Below, piece by piece: positions 23,250-31,011 of a stretch of DNA of 31,150 nt. Under the pieces are notes generated by a model. That model was not told the DNA's origin. It ran no database searches and was given only the letters and a program-made list of their open reading frames with translations. The position numbers and the translations under genes were made by a program. The stretch spans positions 1-31,150 of the forward strand of contig DASXVX010000082.1 in the NCBI GenBank assembly GCA_036504075.1, given 5' to 3'. Position 1 is the first letter of the stretch; each line of letters starts with the position of its first letter. Source of the stretch: DASXVX01 sp036504075. Lineage in GTDB: Bacteria; Bacillota; Sulfobacillia; Symbiobacteriales; Symbiobacteriaceae.

Positions 23250-23459
23250 ATGGCCGATACCGTGATCAAGGTTCTGGATAAGGGCCCCCTGCTCGTCACC
23301 GGCCCGGTTGAAGTGGTTGATGCCGAAGGGAACAAGTTTGAAACCAAAGCACAGTTTGGCCTCTGCCGGTGCGGTCAGTCCAAGAACAGGCCGTTCTGTG
23401 ACGGCATGCACCAGAAGGCGGGGTTTGACGACTGCGCCCGGGCCAAAAAGGTCCTCTAG
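23250..23459 (+). CDS. CDGSH-type iron-sulfur protein
   Basis: Small redox or cluster-transfer protein that binds a labile 2Fe-2S cluster by three Cys and one His. The motif is complete: CRCGQSKNRPFCDGMH, with Cys39, Cys41, Cys50 and His54. The N-terminal half (IKVLDKGPLLVTGPVEVVDAEGNKFE) is the usual beta part of bacterial single-domain members. At 69 aa it is normal. The start is ATG 23250 with GGGAGGA upstream. It stands alone between a divergent membrane-protein gene and a convergent MFS gene. Confidence 0.95.
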   Translation: MADTVIKVLDKGPLLVTGPVEVVDAEGNKFETKAQFGLCRCGQSKNRPFCDGMHQKAGFDDCARAKKVL

Positions 23460-23503
23460 CACTTGCGTCGCCGGCTCCCCGATCATTCCGGAAGTCCCGC
23501 GAA

Positions 23504-23529
23504 AGGCCCTCAGCTCAGGCTGAGGGCCT
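23504..23529. terminator. Bidirectional hairpin between convergent genes
   Basis: AGGCCCTCAGC and GCTGAGGGCCT form an 11-bp perfect stem with a 4-nt loop, between the CDGSH gene (plus) and the MFS gene (minus). The T-rich side (TTTCGC) is on the minus strand. Confidence 0.65.
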
Positions 23530-23580
23530 CCGCAATTCGCTGACAAATCCACCGGCCGAGCCAGGCGGGACCGGCGCAGG

Positions 23581-24882
23581 CTACTGGTTGGTCTCTGTGC
23601 GAACGGGAGACGGTTCCTGGGGCGCCACCACCTGCTGAACCGCCGGGCGGTTCAGCAGGCCCGGGTTGCCGACCACCAGGAGCGCTCCAGCCAGAACAAC
23701 GATCCCGCCGGCCATGTATACGCCCGAAGCGCCGATGCGGTCCGCCAAGAGCGTGCCCAGTGCGACCGCCACCGGCCCCACCAGATTGGCCAGCACCCCG
23801 AAGGTGTTCAGCAGGCGGCCCCGCATATACCCGGGGGTATCGGCCTGTAGCTGGGTGTAAATGGGCATCTGGTTGAAGACCAGGGTCAGCCCCATGAGAC
23901 CGAAAAGCAACAGGGCCGGCGTCAGCGAATGGACGAAGCCCAGGAGGACCGCGGCCGCTCCCGCACCCGCCAGGCCGGCCGTGACCGCCGCCCGGGGCGT
24001 CAGCCGCATGACCACCGGCCCCACCAGCAGGCCGCCGGCCAGGCTGCCCGCCACCATCGCCGTGTTGATCAGGCCATAGCCGGTGGCTCCGGCGTGCAGG
24101 ATGCCGGTCGCGAGCATCGGCGTCAGGGCGGAATACATCAGGCTCCCGAAGTTGACCAGCAGCACCAGGGCGAACAGAAAGCGCAGGGACGCCTGGCCGT
24201 ACAGGAAGGCGATGCCCGCGCGGATGTCGGCGAGCAGCACCCGCACGGTCAAAGCCGGTCCGCCGACCACGCGGCGGCTGTCGGGAATGTGCACCGCCAT
24301 GATCGTGATGGCCGAAACGATGAAAGAGAGGCCATCGAAGGTGAGCGCCAGGCCGGGTCCCAGGAGGACCACTACCGCGCCCCCGAGGGCGGTGCCGCCC
24401 ACGGTCAGCAACTGCCCGATCATGCCGGCCGCTACGTTGGCCGACAACAGCAACTCTTCCCCCACGATATCGGGCATGACGGCGTTGCGGGCCGGCCCGA
24501 AGAGCATGCCGGCCGTGTGCAGGGAGAACCCCGCCAGGTAGACATACCAGAGCGGCAGGTGTCTGGAGCCGGCCATGACCACCGCCAGCGACAGGACCAC
24601 GGCCCCGCGGAAGAGGTCGGAGGCGATCATGGTCACCTTGCGGTTCCAGCGGTCCACCAGCGCGCCGGCGGGCAGCCCGAAGAGAATCTGGGAAATCATG
24701 CCCGCCAGCATGACGCCCCCGGTCTTCACCGCCGAGCCGGTCGCCCCGAAGATGAACCACAACAGCGCCAGATCATAGACGATGTCGCCCAGGCTGGAGA
24801 CCAGTTGGCCGCTGAATAGGAGGGTGAAATTGCGGTTTCGGAAGAGCGGCCCCCACTGGGGACGGCTTGCTGTACGGCTCAT
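23581..24882 (-). CDS. MFS exporter, probable lanthipeptide transporter
   Basis: A 12-helix MFS protein of the DHA3/EntS-like group, which exports siderophores and macrolides. It shows RNRNFTLLFSGQLVSSLGDIVYDLALLWFIF, motif A (PAGALVDRWNRKVTMIASDLFRG), and FGPARNAVMPDIVGEELLLSAN, typical of this group. It has 433 aa with a short polar C-tail. Its ATG (24880-24882) overlaps the TGA of the lanthionine synthetase gene (24879-24881), so translation is coupled and the two proteins are almost surely one system. I infer that it exports the modified peptide or gives self-resistance. Class III/IV clusters more often use ABC transporters, but an MFS exporter is possible. Confidence 0.88.
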   Translation of the reverse strand: MSRTASRPQWGPLFRNRNFTLLFSGQLVSSLGDIVYDLALLWFIFGATGSAVKTGGVMLAGMISQILFGLPAGALVDRWNRKVTMIASDLFRGAVVLSLAVVMAGSRHLPLWYVYLAGFSLHTAGMLFGPARNAVMPDIVGEELLLSANVAAGMIGQLLTVGGTALGGAVVVLLGPGLALTFDGLSFIVSAITIMAVHIPDSRRVVGGPALTVRVLLADIRAGIAFLYGQASLRFLFALVLLVNFGSLMYSALTPMLATGILHAGATGYGLINTAMVAGSLAGGLLVGPVVMRLTPRAAVTAGLAGAGAAAVLLGFVHSLTPALLLFGLMGLTLVFNQMPIYTQLQADTPGYMRGRLLNTFGVLANLVGPVAVALGTLLADRIGASGVYMAGGIVVLAGALLVVGNPGLLNRPAVQQVVAPQEPSPVRTETNQ

Positions 24883-27632
24883 TCAGGGTGCTCCTTTCTG
24901 GCGGCCGCCCGGTGCCGGCCGGCGGGCGGAAAGGTGACGGCGCGTGCCAGGCGGTCGGGAAACGCGAGCCGCAGGTGGAAGTGCCCGATGCCGGCGTTGC
25001 CGACCATGAAATCAGCCGTCGTCTCCGGCATGCCGTCCGTCTCCCAGAGCCTCGTCCCGTCGTGCACCCGCGACCGGGCGGCGAGCAGTTCCGCCAGTTG
25101 CCGGGCCTGCGCCAGATAGCGCTCCTCCCCCAGAACCTGGTACATGTCAATCAGGAAGTCGGCCTCGCCGGCGATGCCGTGGCAGAGGCCGGCCTGGGTG
25201 GGCCGGCAGCCCCAATAGGCGGCGACGGCGGCCTTTTCCGCGGCGGCGCGCACGTCGGGGTCGGGGACCATGTCGTACAGCCGGATCAGGAACTGGCCCA
25301 CGCCAGAGGCGCCGTTGCAAAGGTGCGGCCACACCAGCGGGTTGCGGGCCGAGTGGCTCCAGGACCAGCCCTCCCCGCCCCGGACGTCCACGTGCCGGGC
25401 CAGCAGCGCCCGGGCCGCGCCATGGGCGCCCGCCAGGCATCGCTCATCGCCGGTGGTCCGGGCCATCTCCAGGAGATAGTAGCCAATGCCGGCGGCGCCA
25501 TGGGCATAGCCGAAAAAGGCCTCCGGTTCCGGCCCCATCTGCTCCGCCCAGAGCAGCCCGTCGCCGTCCGGCCGGGCCTGCTCCAGCAGGCCGTCGGCAA
25601 TCTCCCGGGCTCGCTGCCGGTGGTACGGATCGGCGGTGGCCCTGGCCAGCGCCAGGTGAATCAGGCCCAGGCCGGTGCTGCCGTGGGTCAGATCGATGTG
25701 GGGCATGGCCATGGATTCCAGCAGGCGGGTGTGGGCCGAAGCGGCCCCGAAGCGGGCGGGGTCGCCCAGCACCTGGCCCAGGCGGCAGAGCAGCCACGCC
25801 AGGCCGCCCTGGCCAAAGTACAGGCCGGGGACCGGGCATGCCTGTGGTGAGGCAGACCACCGCAAGGACCAGTCGGCGGCCCGCTGGGCGGCGGCCGCGA
25901 ACCGGGCGTCGCCGGTGACCGCGAAGAGGTCGGTCAGAAAGAGCCCGACTCCGGCGGAGCCATATTGAATGGAGACGGGCAAAGCGGTCCGGCCAGCGCT
26001 GGACGGGGTCCACTGGTGGTTGGGGTTGTCCGACGCTTCCGTTTTGAGCAGCCACTCGCCGATGGCGCGGGCGACGTCCAGCCAGTGCCCGGGGTCTGGC
26101 GCTGCGACCTTGCCGGGGGCCGGGGCTTTCCCGGGGGCCGGGGCCGTGGCGGTCCCGGGGTCGGCCCCCTCCTCGGGCAGTGCGGCGCGCACGTCCGCCA
26201 GGGTGACGTCCCGGTCTTCCAGCTTCGGCTCCAGCAAGCGCCGGATGACCCCGACCAGTCCGGCGGGCAGGTCGGGGCGGAGCGCGCGCAGCAGGTGCAT
26301 TTGCCGCTCCAGTTCGGGCCGGCCGTCCGCCGGCACCACCGGGTCGGTCGCGGTCGCCAGGAAGAACAAGGTCGCCCCCAGGGAATACAAGTCGTCCCCC
26401 GGCAGCGGCAATCGGTGCTGCGTTTCGGCCAGCGGTCGGGCGTAGCCGCGGGTCCAGCCGCGGAAAGGCGGCTGCCCGCTGCCGGTGTCATACGCCAGTT
26501 CCAGGTCCAGCAAGCGGAGTTCGCCGCTCTCCTCCCACATGATGTTGTTCGGGTTGAAATCCCCCACGACGATGGACCGTTCGTGAAAGTACGCAAGCAT
26601 CTCCACCAGCCGGCGCCCCAGGTCCAGGACCTGCCCAAGCGGCAGCGTCTCGCCTTTCAGGCCCATGGCGGTCAGCGCGCTGCGCAGGGACTTCCCGCTC
26701 ACCAGTTCCAGCGCCAGGAACAGGCTGCCCTCCTGTTCGAACATGTCGTAGGCCGCCGGTAGCCGGGGATACGGCTGGAGCCGCTGCAGCAGGTCAAATT
26801 CGTGGCGGAGGCGGTCCCGGACGTCCCGGCCCCGGCGGTCGGTCGCCAGGTGGCGGCGCCCTTCTTTCAGGACGACCGGGCGCGGCGGGCTGCTCTCCTG
26901 GTCATCCGCCAGATAGACCCCACCCTTGCCGGTCTGTTGGAGCGCTTTGCGAACGATATACCTGGTCCCGATGGGTCCCCCGGACGCCGCCGGCCCCGTG
27001 GCCACGCCGGCGGCCACAAACGGATCCACCGCCCAGGACGGGGGCGAAAACCAGGCCTTCCGGTTGTCTGGCACCAGGTTGCCGGCCGGGTCGGTGAGCG
27101 CCGGCATCAGGACCCCCACCGGTGTCACCAGGTGTTGCGGCTTGAAGCCGCCGTAGCGATAATGGACCAGACTGTCGGGATGCAGCGGCCGGTCGGACGG
27201 CACGGCCGGTCCCGCCAGCCCGAGCGTGGCGGTGTGGAGCGCCTGCGCCAGCCGCACTGCGGTCCCGTCGTCCGGCGGGTATACCGTTATGAATTTACCC
27301 ACCTGACTCCGGGCGGAGAGAATTCCCATGTTCATCACGACCAGCTGCCGCTGCGTCGCCACCACCTTGAACGCCACCCCTGACCCCAGCAGGACCGGCA
27401 ATGCACGCTCCAACACCTCCGGCGCTCCCATCGGCGTCGCGGAGATATGTAGCTTCCACCCCTGGGACGGGGGCCGACTTTCAGCCCGGGGGGCCACGTG
27501 GGCCCATTGGTTGTCGTCGCAGACCACTTTGCCGTCCGGCAGCTCGGCGGCCAGCCGCAGCATGCGCAGGCGAATCGGGTCTTGGTCAGCGAGCGGCCAG
27601 TCAATCACATGCTCGAACGACGGTATCGTCAT
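24879..27632 (-). CDS. lanL: Lanthipeptide synthetase, class IV-like (LanL/LanKC)
   Basis: Makes lanthionine rings by phosphorylating Ser/Thr of a precursor, eliminating phosphate, and adding Cys thiols. It is 917 aa. Residues 1-215 resemble the lyase part, with GKFITVYPP and the family signature LVHYRYGGF (155-163). The kinase part is about 220-490: glycine loop GKGGVYLA, VVLKEGR (Lys256), GDFNPNN (Asp358, Asn363) and DLELAYD (376-382, DLE in place of DFE/DFG). A Pro/Ala/Gly linker is followed by a LanC-like cyclase (about 545-895) with SGVG/AGIG helices and the Zn ligands Cys772 (HLCNG) and Cys817-His818 (GLCHGIAGE). Class III enzymes usually lack these ligands, so I favour class IV. The start is ATG 27632, six bases after GGAGG. 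The precursor gene lies just upstream. Confidence 0.93.
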   Translation of the reverse strand: MTIPSFEHVIDWPLADQDPIRLRMLRLAAELPDGKVVCDDNQWAHVAPRAESRPPSQGWKLHISATPMGAPEVLERALPVLLGSGVAFKVVATQRQLVVMNMGILSARSQVGKFITVYPPDDGTAVRLAQALHTATLGLAGPAVPSDRPLHPDSLVHYRYGGFKPQHLVTPVGVLMPALTDPAGNLVPDNRKAWFSPPSWAVDPFVAAGVATGPAASGGPIGTRYIVRKALQQTGKGGVYLADDQESSPPRPVVLKEGRRHLATDRRGRDVRDRLRHEFDLLQRLQPYPRLPAAYDMFEQEGSLFLALELVSGKSLRSALTAMGLKGETLPLGQVLDLGRRLVEMLAYFHERSIVVGDFNPNNIMWEESGELRLLDLELAYDTGSGQPPFRGWTRGYARPLAETQHRLPLPGDDLYSLGATLFFLATATDPVVPADGRPELERQMHLLRALRPDLPAGLVGVIRRLLEPKLEDRDVTLADVRAALPEEGADPGTATAPAPGKAPAPGKVAAPDPGHWLDVARAIGEWLLKTEASDNPNHQWTPSSAGRTALPVSIQYGSAGVGLFLTDLFAVTGDARFAAAAQRAADWSLRWSASPQACPVPGLYFGQGGLAWLLCRLGQVLGDPARFGAASAHTRLLESMAMPHIDLTHGSTGLGLIHLALARATADPYHRQRAREIADGLLEQARPDGDGLLWAEQMGPEPEAFFGYAHGAAGIGYYLLEMARTTGDERCLAGAHGAARALLARHVDVRGGEGWSWSHSARNPLVWPHLCNGASGVGQFLIRLYDMVPDPDVRAAAEKAAVAAYWGCRPTQAGLCHGIAGEADFLIDMYQVLGEERYLAQARQLAELLAARSRVHDGTRLWETDGMPETTADFMVGNAGIGHFHLRLAFPDRLARAVTFPPAGRHRAAARKEHPE

Positions 27633-27678
27633 GTCTGACCTCCGTTCCGGCAGCGGGTCCGGATCGTGAAGAAAGAAC

Positions 27679-27711
27679 AAGGGGACTCGGCCGGTCGGGC
27701 AGAGTCCCCCT
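27679..27711 (-). terminator. Hairpin between precursor and synthetase genes
   Basis: On the minus strand GGGGACTC pairs with GAGTCCCC across a GC-rich loop, extended by A-T pairs and followed by TTGTTCTTTCTTC. It probably stops part of the transcription so that precursor mRNA exceeds synthetase mRNA, a common arrangement in lanthipeptide operons. Confidence 0.75.
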
Positions 27712-27728
27712 GAATGACAGCCTGGACG

Positions 27729-27839
27729 CTAGTTCTGGAAGGACGTGATCCAGCAGGTCCAGGAGCAGGTGTACGTACAGGGGGCGAGTGCGCTTGCGTA
27801 AGCCTCCTCAACCTCCAACTTCTGCAGGTCGACAACCAT
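27729..27839 (-). CDS. lanA: Lanthipeptide precursor peptide (LanA), 36 aa
   Basis: A short gene, easily missed, directly upstream of the synthetase on the same strand. ATG 27839 has AGGAGGGG seven bases upstream, and the stop is TAG at 27729. The leader begins MVVDLQKLEVEEAYASALAP; VVDLQ fits the hydrophobic-x-x-Leu-Gln motif that class III/IV kinases recognise. The core is CTYTCSWTCWITSFQN: Cys at 21, 25 and 29, and Ser/Thr at 22, 24, 26, 28, 32 and 33. The units TYTC and SWTC repeat in tandem, each with a hydroxyl residue three before a Cys, which would suit two small lanthionine rings (22-25 and 26-29). No second precursor is seen. Leader cleavage after Pro20 is only a guess, and no protease gene is present nearby. 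Confidence 0.88.
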   Translation of the reverse strand: MVVDLQKLEVEEAYASALAPCTYTCSWTCWITSFQN

Positions 27840-27888
27840 TGGTAATCCCCTCCTCTTACGGGTTCTGGCTCACAGTGGAGCCAAACCA

Positions 27889-27894
27889 ATTATA
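27889..27894 (-). promoter_or_regulatory. -10 element of the lanA promoter
   Basis: A perfect TATAAT on the minus strand, about 50 bases before lanA, in an AT-rich stretch; the -35 is poor (TACCAC). The leader then holds a small hairpin GGCTC/GAGCC (27867-27882). Confidence 0.5.
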
Positions 27895-28018
27895 CGACAA
27901 TTTGGAAACATGTGGTACGATGGGCGGAAAATGTCACTCGGATTTTTAGGAAAATATTAGAAACGGATAACCGCCCGAGACTTTGCCGGAACGCAAGCGT
28001 GGTAAACGAGGCCGGGTG

Positions 28019-28048
28019 TTGACAGCAATCGTTGAAATTGTCTAAATT
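28019..28048 (+). promoter_or_regulatory. Promoter of the small membrane protein gene
   Basis: TTGACA (28019-28024), 18 bases, TAAATT (28043-28048). It faces away from the lanA promoter. A transcript from it would begin near 28055, after an ATG at 28052, which argues for the later start at 28127. Confidence 0.55.
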
Positions 28049-28126
28049 TAAATGGAGGAATTAACAAAGTTTCACTGCGTGGTAGCTGGCAAAGAAATGC
28101 AATCTGTGCGGGGAAAGGTGAGGGCC

Positions 28127-28342
28127 GTGGTTAGAAACAGGGGGTGCCTCTTTCATCTTGCCAGATTTTTGTTTAGCGTTACGTTCGGTTTTTGTCTCGC
28201 CATTGGCACATGGGCGATACTGAATCAAGTTTTCGGACCCGATTTGAATGAACTCGCAAAAACAAGCGTGACCATATTGGCCATAATTGGCTGGAAATTA
28301 GCTGATTGGGCATATATTAGGTATTTTGCTTCAAGGAAATGA
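28127..28342 (+). CDS. Small membrane protein, 71 aa
   Basis: I do not recognise it. Two hydrophobic segments are clear, FLFSVTFGFCLAIGTWAIL and TSVTILAIIGWKLADWAYI, with a basic N-terminus (VVRNRGCLFHLARF) and a basic end (RYFASRK). The chosen start is GTG 28127, which follows a purine-rich AAAGGTGAGG; the open frame reaches ATG 28052, but that codon lies before the expected transcription start. Codon use and base composition are far more AT-rich than the neighbours, which suggests recent transfer. It is divergent from lanA, so a role in immunity to the lanthipeptide is possible but is only an inference from position. Confidence 0.6.
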   Translation: MVRNRGCLFHLARFLFSVTFGFCLAIGTWAILNQVFGPDLNELAKTSVTILAIIGWKLADWAYIRYFASRK

Positions 28343-28461
28343 TGGCGGCGGGGGTGCTTGGATTGGCATGCCTTGGACTGACACACCCGACAGCACCACT
28401 GCTTCTGCCCCTCCTGACCGTGTTTGCTTCTGGGATCAGCACGGAAGTTTCTCAATAGAGT

Positions 28462-28496
28462 GGCCGGGCTCCCTATTACGGGGAGCCCGGCCTTTC
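28462..28496 (+). terminator. Strong terminator of the small membrane protein gene
   Basis: GGCCGGGCTCCC and GGGAGCCCGGCC form a perfect 12-bp stem with a 7-nt loop, followed by TTTCTGT, about 120 bases after the stop. The 28343-28461 stretch before it holds no gene that I can see. Confidence 0.85.
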
Positions 28497-28542
28497 TGTG
28501 TCAATATGCGCCTCACGGTCGTCGGTAAGGGAAGCGCCGGCG

Positions 28543-28758
28543 TCAGAGCATGCTGCGCAGCTCAGCGGTCGCCCGGCGCAGGTCCTGATGCAGGGTGAAC
28601 AGCGGGGCAAAGAGGTCTCCGCGGGTCTGAACCCGAGGCCAGATGGTCGCCATGGTAAACCGGGGCGGGCCGGCCTCGATCTCGTCCCAGGTGACGGGCG
28701 CCGACACCGGCGCCCCCGGCCGGGGCCGGATGCCGTACACGCAGGTGATGGTGTAGCG
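28543..28758 (-). pseudogene. Remnant of LigD polymerase (primase-like) domain, C-terminal end
   Basis: The frame reads Y-T-I-T-C-V-Y then GIRPRPGAPVSAPVTWDEIE, AGPPRFTMATIWPRVQTRGD, LFAPLF and a helical end closing in RSML. This closely follows the end of the LigD polymerase domain used in bacterial non-homologous end joining, where RPGAPVSTPLTWDE and RFTIRT are usual. A TAG lies immediately upstream in frame (28759-28761), and no LigD-like sequence is seen beyond it. The rest of the roughly 290-residue domain is gone. It has its natural stop (TGA 28543), so only the 3' end of the gene remains, between the small membrane protein and the CRISPR array. Confidence 0.7.
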
Positions 28759-28843
28759 CTAGATAACATGGTATAGCGGGGTTAGCTCCCGCTTGCTTCG
28801 CGTTGCTGCCGTTTCGGTGGCTGGGGGCCAGATTACTGTAACA

Positions 28844-28880
28844 GAACCGCCCCAGCCGCGTCATCAGGCTGGGGCGGTTC
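28844..28880 (-). terminator. Strong terminator at the CRISPR trailer end
   Basis: GAACCGCCCCAGCC and GGCTGGGGCGGTTC form a perfect 14-bp stem with a 9-nt loop, then TGTTACAGT on the minus strand. It would end a CRISPR transcript read right to left. It is a copy of the hairpin at 21823-21857, including the flanking GTTACA. Confidence 0.75.
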
Positions 28881-28914
28881 GACTTAGTTGTCTATGCCAA
28901 ACGGGTTGTAGAAT

Positions 28915-31011
28915 CGGTCCACCCCCACCTGCGTGGGGACGACGATAACCCGGATGTACCGGCCGCCTCGTTGGGCGGTCCACCCCCACGTGCGTGGGGA
29001 CGACTTCAGCCGCCCCTTGTCGATCCCACCGCATTTCGGTCCACCCCACGTGCGTGGGGACGACGCAGGTGAACCGGATCGTCGTTGCTCAGGGCCGGTC
29101 CACCCCCACGTGCGTGGGGACGACCAGCTACTGCCGGATTATGTCCAGCCGCTGCGCGGTCCACCCCCACGTGCGTGGGGACGACCAGAAGCGGCTCATC
29201 CAGGAGATTGGTGACGCCGGTCCACCCCCACGTGCGTGGGGACGACCCTTGCTGCCAAAGCGCAGAGCGAACTGCTCCCGGTCCACCCCCACGTGCGTGG
29301 GGACGACGGCTGCCAGCCCGATGGGCACAGCGGCGAGCCCGGTCCACCCCCACGTGGTTGGGGACGACCGGGTTCGGCCTGCGTCTGGACGAAGTTCTTG
29401 CGGTCCACCCCCACGTGCGTGGGGACGACGCGTCTGCGGTGATTATGGCCAGAGCGGTGAGCGGTCCACCCCCACGTGCGTGGGGACGACATTGTTATGT
29501 TTGCGTCCATCTCCCAGGCGTCCGGTCCACCCCCACGTGCGTGGGGACGACGTCGGACGGCGCGGACCCGCCAGATCAAGGGCCGGTCCACCCCCACGTG
29601 CGTGGGGACGACTTGCGGAACGCTCGACGAAATGGATAGGATTGCGGTCCACCCCCACGTGCGTGGGGACGACCAGGGACGCCGAGTTGAGCAGATCCCG
29701 GACGCGGGTCCACCCCCACGTGCGTGGGGACGACGCTGGTGGGCGATGCGGATGATCTGCAGTTGCGGTCCACCCCCACGTGCGTGGGGACGACCCACAT
29801 GCGCCTTGTCGCCTCCGCAGTGGTCACGGTCCACCCCCACGTGCGTGGGGACGACTTAGAGAAGGAGGGGGTTCTATTGGGCCGCATCGGTCCACCCCCA
29901 CGTGCGTGGGGACGACAGACGCACATCCATGGTGAGTACGGCAGTCACCGGTCCACCCCCACGTGCGTGGGGACGACGCCCACGCCGTCTACGACTGTGC
30001 AGGGTATCTCCGGTCCACCCCCACGTGCGTGGGGACGACTGAAGATTGCCCTTGCCAATCTTCCATTCAAGCGGTCCACCCCCACGTGCGTGGGGACGAC
30101 AGGGAGTACTCAGCGGGAAGGGCCTCGGTTGCCGGTCCACCCCCACGTGCGTGGGGACGACACGGTTCCGGCGGTGGGCGCCAGCGGACAGTTCGGTCCA
30201 CCCCCACGTGCGTGGGGACGACGTAAGGAGGGCGTAGACCATGACTGATATGACCGGTCCACCCCCACGTGCGTGGGGACGACCTGATCGATGAGCGCGT
30301 TTTCGGCTTCAAGCCCGGTCCACCCCCACGTGCGTGGGGACGACTACCACATGTCGCCGGGCTGGGGCTTCGCGGGCGGTCCACCCCCACGTGCGTGGGG
30401 ACGACATGAGGAGCACCCTGGACATCTGGACGAAGGCCGGTCCACCCCCACGTGCGTGGGGACGACGGTGAGGCCGCTTTCATCTGCACCGCGGCCACCG
30501 GTCCACCCCCACGTGCGTGGGGACGACGAATTCGCGCGGGGTGGTGCGCCAAAACCCTTCGGTCCACCCCCACGTGCGTGGGGACGACTCCTTCGTGAAT
30601 GCGTCCGGCATTCGCAAGACCGGTCCACCCCCACGTGCGTGGGGACGACCTCATAGCCGGCGATGCTCTGGCGCAGCTTTTCGGTCCACCCCCACGTGCG
30701 TGGGGACGACGGTCAAGCGTTGGGCTCATGAAATCCGGATACCGGTCCACCCCCACGTGCGTGGGGACGACCCGTATCTGCTGCTGTATACCGCCCAAGG
30801 GGACGGTCCACCCCCACGTGCGTGGGGACGACGCACAATCACGAATCCGAAGCTGCCCTCGTCGCGGTCCACCCCCACGTGCGTGGGGACGACGCGCCAC
30901 CGACCGCCCGAGCGGCTTCGTAGAACGGTCCACCCCCACGTGCGTGGGGACGACTCCGACAACTTTGGCACGAAGCGATAGGCGTCCGGTCCACCCCCAC
31001 GTGCGTGGGGA
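28915..31011 (-). CRISPR. Type I-E-like CRISPR array, 35 repeats, 34 spacers
   Basis: 29-nt repeats alternate with 32-nt spacers (61-bp period; a few spacers or repeats are 1-2 nt shorter or longer). The repeat core is the dyad CCCCACGTGCGTGGGG. Read on the minus strand the repeat starts GTCGTCCCCACG and ends GGGTGGACCG, like known type I-E repeats such as those of Thermus, so transcription is probably right to left. Repeats start at 28915, 28976, 29037 and so on to 30987. Altered copies are 28915 (one base, CACCTGCG), 29037 (one C lost), 29340 (CACGTGGTTG) and the last, cut at 31011. Degeneration at the left fits a trailer end. No cas genes are in the window; all open frames inside the array are artefacts. 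Confidence 0.97.

Noticed and set aside
28326..28598. 90-codon plus-strand frame after the small membrane protein
   Set aside because: It runs through a strong terminator and the LigD remnant on the other strand, with no SD or recognisable motif.
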